Below are positions 19,746 to 29,458 of a stretch of 64,000 bases of DNA, one piece after another. Position numbers and translations under genes: made by a program. This DNA is from Fodinicurvata sp. EGI_FJ10296 (GTDB lineage: Bacteria; Pseudomonadota; Alphaproteobacteria; DSM-16000; Inquilinaceae): assembly GCF_040712075.1 (NCBI RefSeq), contig NZ_JBFCVL010000003.1, forward strand, positions 310,001 through 374,000. The letters are read 5' to 3'. The notes beneath the pieces are model-generated. The model was not told the DNA's origin and searched no databases. It saw nothing but the letters and a program-made list of their open reading frames with translations. Numbering within the stretch: the first letter of the stretch is position 1; each line of letters opens with the position of its first letter.

Positions 19746-21344
19746 ATGAGCGACAGGGCCGACACACCGAACGACAGAGTATCTAACGCGGGATCCGGCG
19801 CCCGCCCCCCCGGCCGTCCTGTCGTCCTTTGTATCCTCGACGGCTGGGGCTGGCGCGAGGACCGCGCCGACAATGCGGTTGCCCAGGCTGCGACACCGAA
19901 CTTCGATGCCCTGTGGGACCAGGGCCCCCGCGCCTTTCTGCGGGCCTGCGAAGAGGATGTCGGCCTGCCGCGCGGGCAGATCGGCAATTCCGAGGTCGGC
20001 CACATGAATCTGGGTGCCGGCCGCGTGGTCATGCAGGATCTGCTCAAGATCGACAAGGCGGTCGCCGACGACACGCTCGGCGATACCGAAGCGCTTGCCG
20101 CCCATATCGACCGCCTGAAGGCCAGCGGCGGGCGGTGCCATCTGATCGGCCTGTTGTCGCCCGGCGGTGTTCACGCCCATCAGGACCACATTGCCGCCCT
20201 TGCAAGAGCCGTCGCCAAAGCAGGCGTTCCGGTTATCGTGCATGCGATCACCGATGGCCGCGACACGCCACCGAAGGCCGCCGGCGATTACCTGGCGACG
20301 TTCGAAAAGGCCGTCGCGGGCTACGACGTCACTGTCGGCACGGTCATCGGCCGGTACTTCGCGATGGATCGGGACAAGCGCTGGGATCGCGTGGAAAAGG
20401 CGTATCGCGCAATCGTCGACGCCAAAGGTGTCGCCATGGCCCCGGACGCGGCAACCGCAATCGATCAGGCCCACGAGGCCGGCAAGGGCGACGAATTCAT
20501 CGACGCAACCGTCATTGGCGATTACGATGGGGTTCGCGCCGGAGACGGCGTGCTGTTCGCCAGTTTTCGCGCCGACCGCGCCCGCCAGATCCTTGCTGCG
20601 TTGCTGGATCCGGATTTCGACGGCTTCGACCGTCAGCGGCCGGCCTTTGCCGACGCCTGCGGTCTGGTCGAATATTCCGAACATCTGAACACGATGATGT
20701 CGGCGATCTTCCCACCAAAAGTGCTGAACAATGTTCTGGGCGAGATCGTCGACCGCGCCGGGGGCACCCAGCTCAGGATCGCCGAGACCGAAAAATATCC
20801 CCACGTCACGTTCTTCTTTAATGGTGGCGAGGAAAAATCCCTGCCGGGCGAGAAACGCATCATGGTGCCTTCGCCCAAGGTCGCGACCTACGATCTTCAG
20901 CCGGAAATGTCCGCGCCGAAACTGGCCGAGGAACTGGTTGGCGCCATCGACAGCGGCGCCTTCGACATGATTGTTGCCAATTTTGCCAATCCCGACATGG
21001 TCGGGCATACAGGCGTTCTTGAGGCCGCGATACGGGCCGTCGAAGCCGTCGATGCCTGCCTTGGCCAGGTTGTCGCCGCAGTCCGCCGCCAGGGCGGCAC
21101 GATGATCGTCACCGCAGATCACGGCAACGCCGAGATGATGCGCGACCCCGAAACGAACGGGCCACACACGGCGCATACACTGAACAAGGTTCCAGTCGTT
21201 CTGGTCAATGGACCGTCGGATGTTTCGGCATTGAACGACGGCCGGCTGGCTGATGTGGCCCCGACCATGCTATCGCTTCTGGGGATCGAACAGCCATCGG
21301 AAATGACGGGAGCCTCCCTGCTTGTTCGGCAGCGGACCACCTGA
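19746..21344 (+). CDS. gpmI: 2,3-bisphosphoglycerate-independent phosphoglycerate mutase
   Basis: 532 residues; Mn-dependent interconversion of 3- and 2-phosphoglycerate. Alkaline-phosphatase-like fold: VVLCILDGWGWRED, the phosphoserine site QIGNSEVGHMNLGAGR, GLLSPGGVHAHQDH, AITDGRDTPPKAA, GRYFAMDRDKRWDR, NFANPDMVGHTG and the metal-binding VTADHGNAEMM...PHTAHTLNKVP. About 15 residues longer than usual at the N terminus. AAGGA before the ATG. Confidence 0.97.
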   Translation: MSDRADTPNDRVSNAGSGARPPGRPVVLCILDGWGWREDRADNAVAQAATPNFDALWDQGPRAFLRACEEDVGLPRGQIGNSEVGHMNLGAGRVVMQDLLKIDKAVADDTLGDTEALAAHIDRLKASGGRCHLIGLLSPGGVHAHQDHIAALARAVAKAGVPVIVHAITDGRDTPPKAAGDYLATFEKAVAGYDVTVGTVIGRYFAMDRDKRWDRVEKAYRAIVDAKGVAMAPDAATAIDQAHEAGKGDEFIDATVIGDYDGVRAGDGVLFASFRADRARQILAALLDPDFDGFDRQRPAFADACGLVEYSEHLNTMMSAIFPPKVLNNVLGEIVDRAGGTQLRIAETEKYPHVTFFFNGGEEKSLPGEKRIMVPSPKVATYDLQPEMSAPKLAEELVGAIDSGAFDMIVANFANPDMVGHTGVLEAAIRAVEAVDACLGQVVAAVRRQGGTMIVTADHGNAEMMRDPETNGPHTAHTLNKVPVVLVNGPSDVSALNDGRLADVAPTMLSLLGIEQPSEMTGASLLVRQRTT

Positions 21345-22755
21345 AGCCCCACGCGGCCCATTGCGGGGCCGCGCGCGCAGCGCCGGTGCGGCGGCACTGG
21401 CGCTCGCCCTGGTAACGGGCTTCACCAGTCTTGCAGCGGATGGCGCTCGCGAACGTTCGCCCGATGCGGTTGGCGAAGCGGGAAGCGGCCAGACGGAAAT
21501 CGGCGCAACAGAGCGCGCGGCGTCGGCCGTGCACGACCGACTCGATGCTCTTCAAGCCGCCATCGACGCCATTTCCGATCGTCGCGACGATCTCGATCGC
21601 GATCTGTCCGACACCCTTGCCGACCTGGGCCGGACCCTTGACGACGCGAATGCGGCGGCTACCGCCCTGGACGAACTGGACGCCCGGCAGAACGCGACGG
21701 AACATCGCATCCGGTCCCTCATGACGCGCGAATCCGCGTTACGGCGCACACTTCGCGACAACACCGACTCCATTGCTCATCTGACCAGCCCCATGCTGGC
21801 CGCCGCCCGGGCCCCCGTGCGGCTGACCGTGACAGCCGCAGCCGATCCTCTCGCAGCGGCGCGATCGACCATCGTCGCCCGCCGCGTCATGTCGGGGATC
21901 GACGGCGATATCGCTGTCCTCAGAACGGAAATCGACGACTTGACCCGCCTCGGCGCCCAGCTGCACGACGAACGCGCGAGCCTGACCGAAGACAGCCTGC
22001 GCGTGGCCGATCGCCTGAGTGAACTCGAAGCGGCGATCGCAGAAAAGCGGAACACGGTCTCCACCCTGATCGATGCCCGGGCAACCGAGACCGGCCGCCT
22101 CGATTCGCTGTCCGCGCTGACGACGACGCTGCAGACGGCTCTCCAGGATCTGGAGACGGAGACGCGGCGCCTGCGCACCGCCCATCGGCAGCGCAGACCG
22201 GTGGCCGAACCGGAGATCTCCGGCCTCGACGTGCCCGGCTATGTGCAGGACACTGCCCCTTCCGGCACCGGGTCGCCGGAGACGGGTGCGGAAGCCGGGG
22301 CCGACAGCCGCCCGGAGGATGCGCAGTCCGAGCAACGGCGCGAATTCGCCGCTGCCGGCCTCAGCGTGCCCGCTTCCGGGCGCATCCTGGCGGCTTTCGG
22401 AGAGCCCGACCGCTTCGGCGACCCGCTGCCCGGCATACGCTTTTCGGTCGACGACACGTCGGCAATCGTGGCGCCGCTCGCCGGTACCGTCCGCTTCGCT
22501 GGCGAATTCGGCGGATACGGACGCCTCTTGATACTTGAACATGGTGACGGATATCATTCACTGATTGCAGGGTTCGGCGAAATCACCGTCGCCCCCGGAG
22601 ACGTCGTCACCAGGGAAGCGGTCCTGGGCCAGCCGCCATCGCCACAAAATGGCCAGACGCAGCCGCCAGAGATATATTTCGAGGTTCGCCAGAACGGACG
22701 TCCGGTGGCCCCATTGCAGGGGCTGATCCGCGCACAGGAAAGAGGTCGAGGATGA
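21322..22755 (+). CDS. envC: EnvC-type murein hydrolase activator (coiled coil plus degenerate LytM domain)
   Basis: About 477 residues, exported. A hydrophobic signal (AGAAALALALVTGF) is followed by a long coiled coil (about residues 55-300, heptad-rich DLDRDLSDTLADLGRTLDD...), a Pro/Gly linker, and a C-terminal LytM/M23 domain (SVPASGRILAAFGEPDRFGDPLPGIRFSVDDTSAIVAPLAGTVRFAGEFGGYGRLLILEHGDGYHSLIAGF). The zinc ligands of true M23 peptidases are missing (no H-x3-D; YFEVR replaces HLHFEV), as in EnvC, which activates amidases instead of cutting. The first start (TTG) overlaps gpmI by 23 bp; a TTG at 21361 just after it is possible. Overlaps ctpA by 4 bp. Confidence 0.85.
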   Translation: MFGSGPPEAPRGPLRGRARSAGAAALALALVTGFTSLAADGARERSPDAVGEAGSGQTEIGATERAASAVHDRLDALQAAIDAISDRRDDLDRDLSDTLADLGRTLDDANAAATALDELDARQNATEHRIRSLMTRESALRRTLRDNTDSIAHLTSPMLAAARAPVRLTVTAAADPLAAARSTIVARRVMSGIDGDIAVLRTEIDDLTRLGAQLHDERASLTEDSLRVADRLSELEAAIAEKRNTVSTLIDARATETGRLDSLSALTTTLQTALQDLETETRRLRTAHRQRRPVAEPEISGLDVPGYVQDTAPSGTGSPETGAEAGADSRPEDAQSEQRREFAAAGLSVPASGRILAAFGEPDRFGDPLPGIRFSVDDTSAIVAPLAGTVRFAGEFGGYGRLLILEHGDGYHSLIAGFGEITVAPGDVVTREAVLGQPPSPQNGQTQPPEIYFEVRQNGRPVAPLQGLIRAQERGRG

Positions 22756-24329
22756 GGGGCATGAAGACGGGGCCAGGCAAAACGGGGCCAGGCAAAACGG
22801 GGCCAGGCAAAACGGGGCCAGGCAAAACGGGGCCGGCAAGGTTGTGGGTCGGCTTGTCGGCAGCGACGGCGCTGGGCGCGGTCCTTGCGCTGTCCCCGCT
22901 GTCGGAGTTTTCTGCACGGGCCGACAGCGCCGCACCCATGGAGACCTATCAGCAACTCGATCTCTTCGGCGAAGTGTTCGAGCGGATCCGCTCGGAATAT
23001 GTCGAAGAAACGTCGGACCGGGAGCTGATCGAGGCTGCCATATCCGGCATGCTGAGCTCGCTGGACCCCCATTCCTCCTATATGGATCCCGATAGCTACG
23101 AAGGCATGCAGACCCAGACGCGCGGCTCGTTCGGCGGCCTCGGCATCGAGGTCACGATGGAAAACGGCTTCGTCCGGGTCGTGTCGCCGATCGATGACAC
23201 GCCGGCATTCGACGCCGGCATCGAGGCCGGCGATTACATATCCCATCTGGACGGCGAACCCGTCACCGAAATGGACCTGTCGGACGCCGTGGACCTGATG
23301 CGCGGCCCGGTGGGTACGACCATTACGCTGACCATCCTGCGCGGTGATCGCGAGCCTTTCGACGTCGACATCGAACGCGACACGATCCGCATCGAATCGG
23401 TCCGATGGCGCACCGAAGACGATATGGGCTATATCCGCGTCACCAGCTTCACAGAGCAGACGACGTCCGAAGTCGAAGACGCCGTGGCCGAACTGGAAGC
23501 CGAACTCGGCGACCGTTTCAGCGGACTGGTGATCGATCTGCGCAACAATCCCGGCGGGCTGTTCGACCAGGCGATCTCGATGTCGGATCTGTTCCTGAGC
23601 CAGGGCGAAATCGTTTCAACGCGCCCGCGCGATGAAAGCCGCGCGCAGCGTTTCAACGCCGAAGAGGAAACGATCGCCGACGATATTCCGATCGTTGTCC
23701 TGATCAACGCCGGTTCGGCATCGTCGTCGGAAATCGTCGCCGGCGCCCTTCAGGACCATCGCCGGGCACTGATCCTGGGCACGGACAGCTATGGCAAGGG
23801 ATCCGTCCAGAGCGTCATACCGCTGGCCGGCAACGGCGCCATGCGCCTCACCACGGCCCGCCACTACACGCCTTCGGGGCAATCCATACAGGCAACCGGA
23901 ATCGTCCCGGACATCTTTGTACCGCAGGCGCGAATCGAAGAAGTCGACATTGTCGCGCGTCGCGAGGCCGATCTGCGCAACGCCCTGACCAACCCCAATA
24001 TGCTCCCTGCGCAGCCAGCCGACGACCCGGCCGATGATTCTGGTGACGAGTCTGGCAACGATAACGAAAACGGCGCCGGCGATAATAACTCGGGTGATGA
24101 TGGCGGGGAGAACGGTGCAGCCGAAGACGGCAATGGAAATGGCGAAAACGAGAACGGCAACACGAACAACGGCAATGGCAACGGCAACGGCAACGGCAAC
24201 GGCGACACCGATACGACCGAAGACGAAGCTGCGGCCGAGGCCGAAGAGACCTTCGAAGACTATCAACTCTCGCGCGCACTCGACATCCTGAAAGGGATTG
24301 CCTTGTTCCATCGAGACGAAATACGGTAA
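22752..24329 (+). CDS. ctpA: C-terminal processing peptidase (S41 family), CtpA
   Basis: 525-residue periplasmic serine protease. After a repetitive, Lys/Gly/Pro start and a hydrophobic export segment (LWVGLSAATALGAVLALSPL) come the CTP N-terminal part (YVEETSDRELIEAAISGMLSSLDPHSSYMDP), a PDZ domain (GGLGIEVTMENGFVRVVSPIDDTPAFDAGIEAGDYISHLDG), and the catalytic domain with Ser in NAGSASSSEIVAGALQDH and Lys in GTDSYGKGSVQ. An Asp/Asn/Gly run of about 65 residues then precedes a conserved tail (FEDYQLSRALDILKG). Coupled to envC by ATGA overlap, a common alphaproteobacterial pairing for envelope remodelling. Confidence 0.93.
   Translation: MRGMKTGPGKTGPGKTGPGKTGPGKTGPARLWVGLSAATALGAVLALSPLSEFSARADSAAPMETYQQLDLFGEVFERIRSEYVEETSDRELIEAAISGMLSSLDPHSSYMDPDSYEGMQTQTRGSFGGLGIEVTMENGFVRVVSPIDDTPAFDAGIEAGDYISHLDGEPVTEMDLSDAVDLMRGPVGTTITLTILRGDREPFDVDIERDTIRIESVRWRTEDDMGYIRVTSFTEQTTSEVEDAVAELEAELGDRFSGLVIDLRNNPGGLFDQAISMSDLFLSQGEIVSTRPRDESRAQRFNAEEETIADDIPIVVLINAGSASSSEIVAGALQDHRRALILGTDSYGKGSVQSVIPLAGNGAMRLTTARHYTPSGQSIQATGIVPDIFVPQARIEEVDIVARREADLRNALTNPNMLPAQPADDPADDSGDESGNDNENGAGDNNSGDDGGENGAAEDGNGNGENENGNTNNGNGNGNGNGNGDTDTTEDEAAAEAEETFEDYQLSRALDILKGIALFHRDEIR
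22767..22838. repeat. 15 bp perfect tandem repeat in the 5' end of ctpA
   Basis: Four identical copies of ACGGGGCCAGGCAAA plus a partial fifth. In frame they encode repeated KTGPG before the export signal. Copy number changes would keep the reading frame. Confidence 0.95.
24166..24203. repeat. GGCAAC hexanucleotide run in the 3' part of ctpA
   Basis: Consecutive GGCAAC/GGCAAT hexamers encode an Asn-Gly stretch inside the acidic linker near the CtpA C terminus. Confidence 0.8.
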
Positions 24330-24421
24330 ACGCTTTTGGGTTCGTATCCGAACGGGCGGACTATGAATCCAAAGGGGGTACCATTCTGATGCGAGGCAAG
24401 GCGCGATCAGCACACTCGGCA

Positions 24422-24439
24422 GGCGGTAGCCCTACCGCC
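24422..24439. other. Short perfect hairpin ahead of the divergent polysaccharide deacetylase gene
   Basis: GGCGGTAG-CC-CTACCGCC forms an 8 bp stem ending 23 bp before the GTG start. No T tract follows, so it is not a terminator; it could influence translation of the downstream gene. The rest of the 133 bp gap shows nothing clear. Confidence 0.4.
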
Positions 24440-24462
24440 CGCCGCGTGGGATTGGGGGCGGC

Positions 24463-26145
24463 GTGAGAGCGTTCTTGTCGGCTCTTTTCATCGTCGCGCT
24501 CATTCTGGCGGGAGTGGGATTCTGGCTATATCTGGAAGAGGATGTCACCCTCGGCGAATTACGGACCCAGGCCGACCGGACGACGCTCAGCCACAGTGTC
24601 GACCTCGCCAGCGCCCGGGAACCGGATCCATCGGCAGATCCGGCCCCGGAAATGCCCCCGGAACCGGCATCCAACGGTGCGACTTCAGGGGTCACGCCAA
24701 GCACCAGCGCCGAAAGCCCGTCGGCGGGTCCCGGTTCACAGCAACTCGGTGCCCTTAACTCCGATCTGCCGGAGTCCGATCTGGCCTCCCTGCCGAGGGC
24801 CGATGACGCATCCGACGACCGGCAGAACTCGACGCCCCCAGAGCAAAACGCCACCATCAGCGGCATCGATGGCAGCTCGGACGAGCTTTCGGACCCGCTG
24901 CCAATGCCGGAATTGAAACGGGACGCCCCCGCTGACGCTGGCCCTGACTCCGACGCGGGCGAGCCGCCGGAAACGCCGGATGCAACCATAGCCCTGTCAC
25001 CAGATACCGGCACCCCGGCGGTGCGCGATCGCGGCGACGCTGCCCGTGTCCAGGATGACGATGGATCGGCGTCGACCGGCGCCAGCAGCGACACCGGCGG
25101 TGACAGGGCCGGTGAGGACGAAACCCCCGGAGACGCTGGCGACATTCAATCCGATGCCCAATCCGGGAACACCCCTGCGTCGAACCGTCGCGACCCACCA
25201 TCGCAAGAGTCCGCGTCTGACGACGATATCGATCTGGCCGCGCTGCCGGAGACAGCCCCTGATGCCGAACCGACAGGCCTTGATGAACCACCGCTTCAGG
25301 CAGACGAGCCACGGGAGCAACAACTCGAAGCAGGAGGCAACGCCGCTTCGTCCGACGAGCCAGCATCGACCAGCGCCGATGGCGAAGACACGCCTGCCGC
25401 CGGACCTGCTCCGGTCGACCCGACGCCCGCCCTGCCGACGCCCGAGAATCCGGCGATTGCCCTGGTGGTCATCGATCTCGGTCAGTCCAGTGCCGCGACC
25501 GAAAGCGCGATTCAACGGCTGCCGGGGGCGGTGACGCTCGCCTTCACGCCCTATGCCAATACATTGTCACGATGGCTTCCCCAGGCCGTAGCCGCGGGTC
25601 ATGAGGTTCTGATGATGGTTCCCATGGAACCCGTCAGCTATCCTCGCGACGATCCGGGGCCGCAGACGCTTCTGACCTCGTTGACGGCAGAGACCAATCT
25701 CAGCCGCCTGGATTGGGCTTTGGGGCGCGGCGAAGGCTATATCGGTGTCGTCAACAATATGGGATCCCGGATGACGGCGTCACGCGACAGCATCACGCCC
25801 ATTCTCGATGAGATCCAGGATCGGGGTCTCATGTTCCTTGACAGCCGTACGGCGCGTAACAGCGTCGTCGGCGCGGTCGCCGGCGAAATCGGGTTGCCGG
25901 TGGCGGTCAACGACCGTTTCATCGACCGCGTCGCAGCCCGCAACGAGATCGACGCCCAATTGGCCGAACTGGAATCGGTGGCCCGCCAGCGCGGCTATGC
26001 TGTCGGTATCGCCGGCTCCTATCCGGTGACATTCGAACGAATTGCAGCCTGGCTCCCGACGCTGGAGGACAAGGACATCGATCTGGTGCCGATCAGCCGG
26101 ATCGCCTATGGCACCGACTCCCTGCAAGCAGGCGCAACACCATGA
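24463..26145 (+). CDS. Divergent polysaccharide deacetylase family protein (YibQ-like)
   Basis: 560 residues from a GTG start. One N-terminal membrane anchor (FLSALFIVALILAGVGFWLYL), then about 300 residues of acidic, Ser/Pro/Asp-rich disordered sequence, then a YibQ domain (IALVVIDLGQSSAATESAIQRLPGAVTLAFTPYANTLSRWLPQAVAAGHEVLMMVPMEP, VNNMGSRMTASRDSITPILDEIQDRGLMFLDSRTA, YPVTFERIAAWLPTL). The family resembles polysaccharide deacetylases but its substrate is not known. Its place after envC and ctpA and before rppH is conserved and suggests a cell-wall job. Coupled to rppH by 4 bp overlap. The disordered region is much longer than usual. Confidence 0.85.
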   Translation: MRAFLSALFIVALILAGVGFWLYLEEDVTLGELRTQADRTTLSHSVDLASAREPDPSADPAPEMPPEPASNGATSGVTPSTSAESPSAGPGSQQLGALNSDLPESDLASLPRADDASDDRQNSTPPEQNATISGIDGSSDELSDPLPMPELKRDAPADAGPDSDAGEPPETPDATIALSPDTGTPAVRDRGDAARVQDDDGSASTGASSDTGGDRAGEDETPGDAGDIQSDAQSGNTPASNRRDPPSQESASDDDIDLAALPETAPDAEPTGLDEPPLQADEPREQQLEAGGNAASSDEPASTSADGEDTPAAGPAPVDPTPALPTPENPAIALVVIDLGQSSAATESAIQRLPGAVTLAFTPYANTLSRWLPQAVAAGHEVLMMVPMEPVSYPRDDPGPQTLLTSLTAETNLSRLDWALGRGEGYIGVVNNMGSRMTASRDSITPILDEIQDRGLMFLDSRTARNSVVGAVAGEIGLPVAVNDRFIDRVAARNEIDAQLAELESVARQRGYAVGIAGSYPVTFERIAAWLPTLEDKDIDLVPISRIAYGTDSLQAGATP

Positions 26146-26648
26146 CGAACGACAGCCGCCCCGGCATGGATATTCCCGAAACGGCACAGCTGCCCTATCG
26201 GCCCTGCGTGGGGATCGTCCTGATCAATCCGGACGGCCGTATCTTCACCGCGCGGCGCAGCGACACGCCCGAGGCGTGGCAGATGCCGCAAGGCGGCATT
26301 GATCCGGGCGAAGCCGTCGACGCCGCCGCCTTTCGCGAACTGCACGAGGAAACCGGCGTCAGCAATGCCCGCATTCTCGACCGCATGCCGGAATGGGTGA
26401 CGTATGATCTGCCAGAGCACCTGATCGGCAAGGTCTGGGGCGGCCGCTATCGGGGACAGAAGCAAATGTGGGTCGCCATGGCCCATGACGGCGACGACCG
26501 TGACATCGACCTGGCGCATCACGCGCCGGAGTTCGACGCCTGGCGCTGGTCGACGCCCGAAATGGTGCTGGCTGATATCGTGCCCTTCAAACGCGGCGTC
26601 TATAGCCGCATCCTGGATCAGTTCAGCCCGTATTTCGTACAACGTTAA
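26142..26648 (+). CDS. rppH: RNA pyrophosphohydrolase RppH
   Basis: 168-residue Nudix hydrolase that removes pyrophosphate from 5' triphosphate mRNA ends and so starts decay. Nudix box GGIDPGEAVDAAAFRELHEETGV, preceded by YRPCVGIVLINPDGRIFTARR and followed by LIGKVWGGRYRGQKQMWVAMAHDGDDRDIDL and FDAWRWSTPEMVLADIVPFKRGVYSRIL, the RppH pattern. Overlaps the upstream gene by ATGA. Confidence 0.95.
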   Translation: MTNDSRPGMDIPETAQLPYRPCVGIVLINPDGRIFTARRSDTPEAWQMPQGGIDPGEAVDAAAFRELHEETGVSNARILDRMPEWVTYDLPEHLIGKVWGGRYRGQKQMWVAMAHDGDDRDIDLAHHAPEFDAWRWSTPEMVLADIVPFKRGVYSRILDQFSPYFVQR

Positions 26649-26963
26649 CGAAGCTCCCGTAAGGTCCGCAGGCTTGGCAAGTCATGGAGAGTCTGCGTCG
26701 TGACCGTTCCCGCCTTCCGCCCCTTGATCCGCCTCTACGAGGCAAACAGATCTTTCCCGCATCCTCGCCCCCACCCTGATCGTCCCGCCCTTATCGTCCC
26801 GGGGCACCGATCGGGGACCCCGATCCGGATGCACCCGGTTCGATTGTCAAGGCCGAGAGTTGCTGCACGAGGTCCCGGGTCTGCAGCGCGTCACTTCGTG
26901 GCCGCGCAGCGCCCGGGACGATCAGGGTGTGGAAATCATTATCCCCGCGATCGATTCCAATGG

Positions 26964-27629
26964 GTGAACACGGTCGATATCCGCTTCGGGGGCCGCTTTC
27001 TGACCACAATCCTTCTGGGGGCCCTGCTCCTGCTGCTCGCGGCATGCGGGGGTACAGGCGGGGGGTCGAGGCAGCCGCCGCTGGTCTATCCGACAGGCGG
27101 ACCCTGCCTTTCGGCGCTGGACAGCCGGCAGGTCGACTACGTCCATGCCCGCCTCGCGGGCGTGTCCGGCGGCGGATCCGGCGGCTGCGGTATCGACACG
27201 CCGATATCGTTGTCAACATCTACGGCCGACCTGAACGCTCCCGTGCGCGTCGGCTGTGCCATCGCCCTGGCCATGAACGAATTCGAACGCCGGATCCTGC
27301 AACCCGCCGCACAGGCGCATTTCGGGCAGCACATAACCCGCATCCATCACATGGGCGGGTATGCCTGCCGGACGATCGCCGGTTCGCGGCGGATTTCCCA
27401 GCACGCCCTGGGCAAGGCCATCGATATCGGCGGCTTTGAACTGGCCGACGGGCGTGTGATCAACGTCCGCCGACACTGGCACGGCCCGCGCGCCCAATCC
27501 GCATTCCTGCGCGACGTGGCGCGCGGCGCCTGCCAGACCTTCAATACTGTCCTGTCGCCGTCAACGGACGCCGCCCACCACGACCATTTCCATTTCGACC
27601 TCGCGCCCTGGCGGCACTGTTCGGTCTAG
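26964..27629 (+). CDS. Extensin-like C-terminal domain lipoprotein
   Basis: 221 residues from a GTG start. A lipoprotein signal (FLTTILLGALLLLLAAC, lipidated Cys about residue 28) precedes an extensin-like domain (CGIDTPISLSTSTADLNAPVRVGCAIALAMNEFERRILQPAAQAHFGQHITRIHHMGGYACRTIAGSRRISQHALGKAIDIGGFELADGR...DAAHHDHFHFDLAPW). The SQHALGKAID and HHDHFHFD histidine/aspartate motifs match the LAS-type metallopeptidase arrangement, so peptidoglycan cleavage is plausible. The frame extends 88 codons upstream, but the lipobox fixes the start. Confidence 0.85.
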   Translation: MNTVDIRFGGRFLTTILLGALLLLLAACGGTGGGSRQPPLVYPTGGPCLSALDSRQVDYVHARLAGVSGGGSGGCGIDTPISLSTSTADLNAPVRVGCAIALAMNEFERRILQPAAQAHFGQHITRIHHMGGYACRTIAGSRRISQHALGKAIDIGGFELADGRVINVRRHWHGPRAQSAFLRDVARGACQTFNTVLSPSTDAAHHDHFHFDLAPWRHCSV

Positions 27630-27664
27630 ATCCGGTCCCAGTGGGGGCGGTCCGGGCGGGCAGC

Positions 27665-29272
27665 TCAGCCGATGGCAACGGCCTTAACGGCCTCGTCGGC
27701 TTCGTCGGTGTAGGTGGCGAAATTCTCGGCGAACATGCTCACCAACCGACGCGCCTGGGCGTCATACGCCTGCGGGTCGTCCCAGGTCTGCCGCGGATCC
27801 AGCAGATCGGCCGAAACGCCGGGCGCCGATTCCGGGACTTCGAAGCCGAAATTCGGGTCGCGCCGGAACTTCGAGTCGTTCAGCGAGCCGTCGAGCGCGG
27901 CATTCAGCAGTGCACGCGTCGCCTTGATCGGCATGCGATGGCCGACACCATAAGCGCCGCCCGTCCAGCCCGTATTCACCAGCCAGCACCGAACACCGTG
28001 CTTCATGATGCGCTGCGCCAGAAGACGTCCGTATTCGGCGGCGTGACGCGGCATGAAAGGTCCACCGAAACAGGTCGAGAATGTCGCCTCCGGCTCCTTG
28101 CCCAGTCCCTTTTCCGTGCCGGCAAGTTTCGCGGTATAGCCGGACAGGAAATGATAGATCGCCTGATGGACACTCAGCCGCGCGATCGGCGGCATGACAC
28201 CGAAGGCATCCGCCGTCAGCATGATGATGGCGGACGGATGGCTGGCTTCGCCGCCGGGCAAAACATTGGGAATTGCCGACAGCGGATACGCCGCCCGTGT
28301 ATTTTCGGTATAGCGGTCGCTGTCGAGGTCGAGGCGCCGGGATACGGGATCGACGACGACATTCTCCAGAACCGTGCCGAAGCTGCGCGTGGCGGCGGCG
28401 ATTTCAGGCTCCGCCTCGGCCGACAGGCGGATCACCTTGGCATAGCAGCCGCCTTCGAAATTGAAGATGCCGCCATCGTGCCAGCCATGCTCGTCATCGC
28501 CGACCAGATGGCGGCTGGCGTCGGCGGACAACGTCGTCTTGCCTGTTCCGGAGAGGCCGAAAAAGATCGCCGACTTGCCGTCGTCATCGACATTCGCCGA
28601 ACAGTGCATGGGCATGACGCCTTTTTCCGGCAGCAGATAGTTCAGAATGGTAAAGACCGACTTCTTCATTTCACCGGCATAGGAGGTGCCGCCGATCAGG
28701 ACGATCCGGCGCGTGAAGTCGACGGCGATGACGGTTTCGCTTTTCAACCCGTGCGCGGCCGGATCGACGGTCAGTTCCGGCATCTGAAGGATGGTGAAAT
28801 CCGGCTCGGCACTGTCTCCGCCCGCTGACGCTCCGACCTCGGATTCGGCCGGTTCGATCAGAAGATGCCGGGCGAACAGCGCCTGCCATGCGTGTTCCGT
28901 CACCAGCCGGACCCGGATGCGATGGGTGGCATTGGCACCGGCATCTAGGTCCTGGACCCAGAGCCGCTCAGCCTTTTTGATATGCGCGCAGAAGGTATCC
29001 AGAAGGCCGCTAAACGTCTCCGGACTCATGGGCTGATTGTTGTCCCACCAAACCGTGTCTTCGGTACGGGCGTCGCGGACGATATACTTGTCCGATGCCG
29101 AACGACCGGTATGGCGGCCAGTATGCACGGCAAGAGCGCCATCGGCTGAGATCAATCCTTCCCCGCGTTCGACGGCGTCCTGGAACAGCGCCGCGGACGA
29201 TGCGTTTCGATGCACGCGCGCCGCGTCGCCAACCGCCGTCTGAATGTCGAGGGTCGGGGATTGCTCGGTCAT
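27665..29272 (-). CDS. pckA: Phosphoenolpyruvate carboxykinase (ATP)
   Basis: 535 residues, full length; converts oxaloacetate and ATP to PEP, the entry to gluconeogenesis. Seen: [49 protein letters not shown], the P-loop [36 protein letters not shown], and [21 protein letters not shown] precedes the ATG. Divergent from an uncharacterised membrane protein; a LacI-type palindrome lies in the 382 bp between them. Confidence 0.97.
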   Translation of the reverse strand: MTEQSPTLDIQTAVGDAARVHRNASSAALFQDAVERGEGLISADGALAVHTGRHTGRSASDKYIVRDARTEDTVWWDNNQPMSPETFSGLLDTFCAHIKKAERLWVQDLDAGANATHRIRVRLVTEHAWQALFARHLLIEPAESEVGASAGGDSAEPDFTILQMPELTVDPAAHGLKSETVIAVDFTRRIVLIGGTSYAGEMKKSVFTILNYLLPEKGVMPMHCSANVDDDGKSAIFFGLSGTGKTTLSADASRHLVGDDEHGWHDGGIFNFEGGCYAKVIRLSAEAEPEIAAATRSFGTVLENVVVDPVSRRLDLDSDRYTENTRAAYPLSAIPNVLPGGEASHPSAIIMLTADAFGVMPPIARLSVHQAIYHFLSGYTAKLAGTEKGLGKEPEATFSTCFGGPFMPRHAAEYGRLLAQRIMKHGVRCWLVNTGWTGGAYGVGHRMPIKATRALLNAALDGSLNDSKFRRDPNFGFEVPESAPGVSADLLDPRQTWDDPQAYDAQARRLVSMFAENFATYTDEADEAVKAVAIG

Positions 29273-29458
29273 ACTTCTCTTCCTTTCCTATTACTCACAC
29301 CCCAGAAACTGTACGGGGGTATGGCACAAAAACATCGGCAAAGCCGATGCCGATCCTGATCGCACGCGGCCTCCGCAATTCCGGAAATCAAGGGGCGAAC
29401 CGGACGCACGACAGACCTGTCGCCAATGGGCAGAACCGGCCAACCGCGGCCGGCATTT

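Noticed and set aside
19515-21176. A 553-codon minus-strand open frame opposite gpmI
   Set aside because: GC-rich codon bias keeps the antisense frame open; the plus strand has every motif of the mutase, while the antisense product is Gly/Arg/Asp-biased with no family pattern.
22767-22838. Direct repeats considered as a CRISPR array (also 56695-56754)
   Set aside because: Units are contiguous 15-mers with no spacers, lie inside reading frames, and no cas genes are present.
24422-24439. Hairpin considered as an intrinsic terminator between ctpA and the YibQ-like gene
   Set aside because: The stem is good but no T tract follows, and it lies 23 bp from a start codon.
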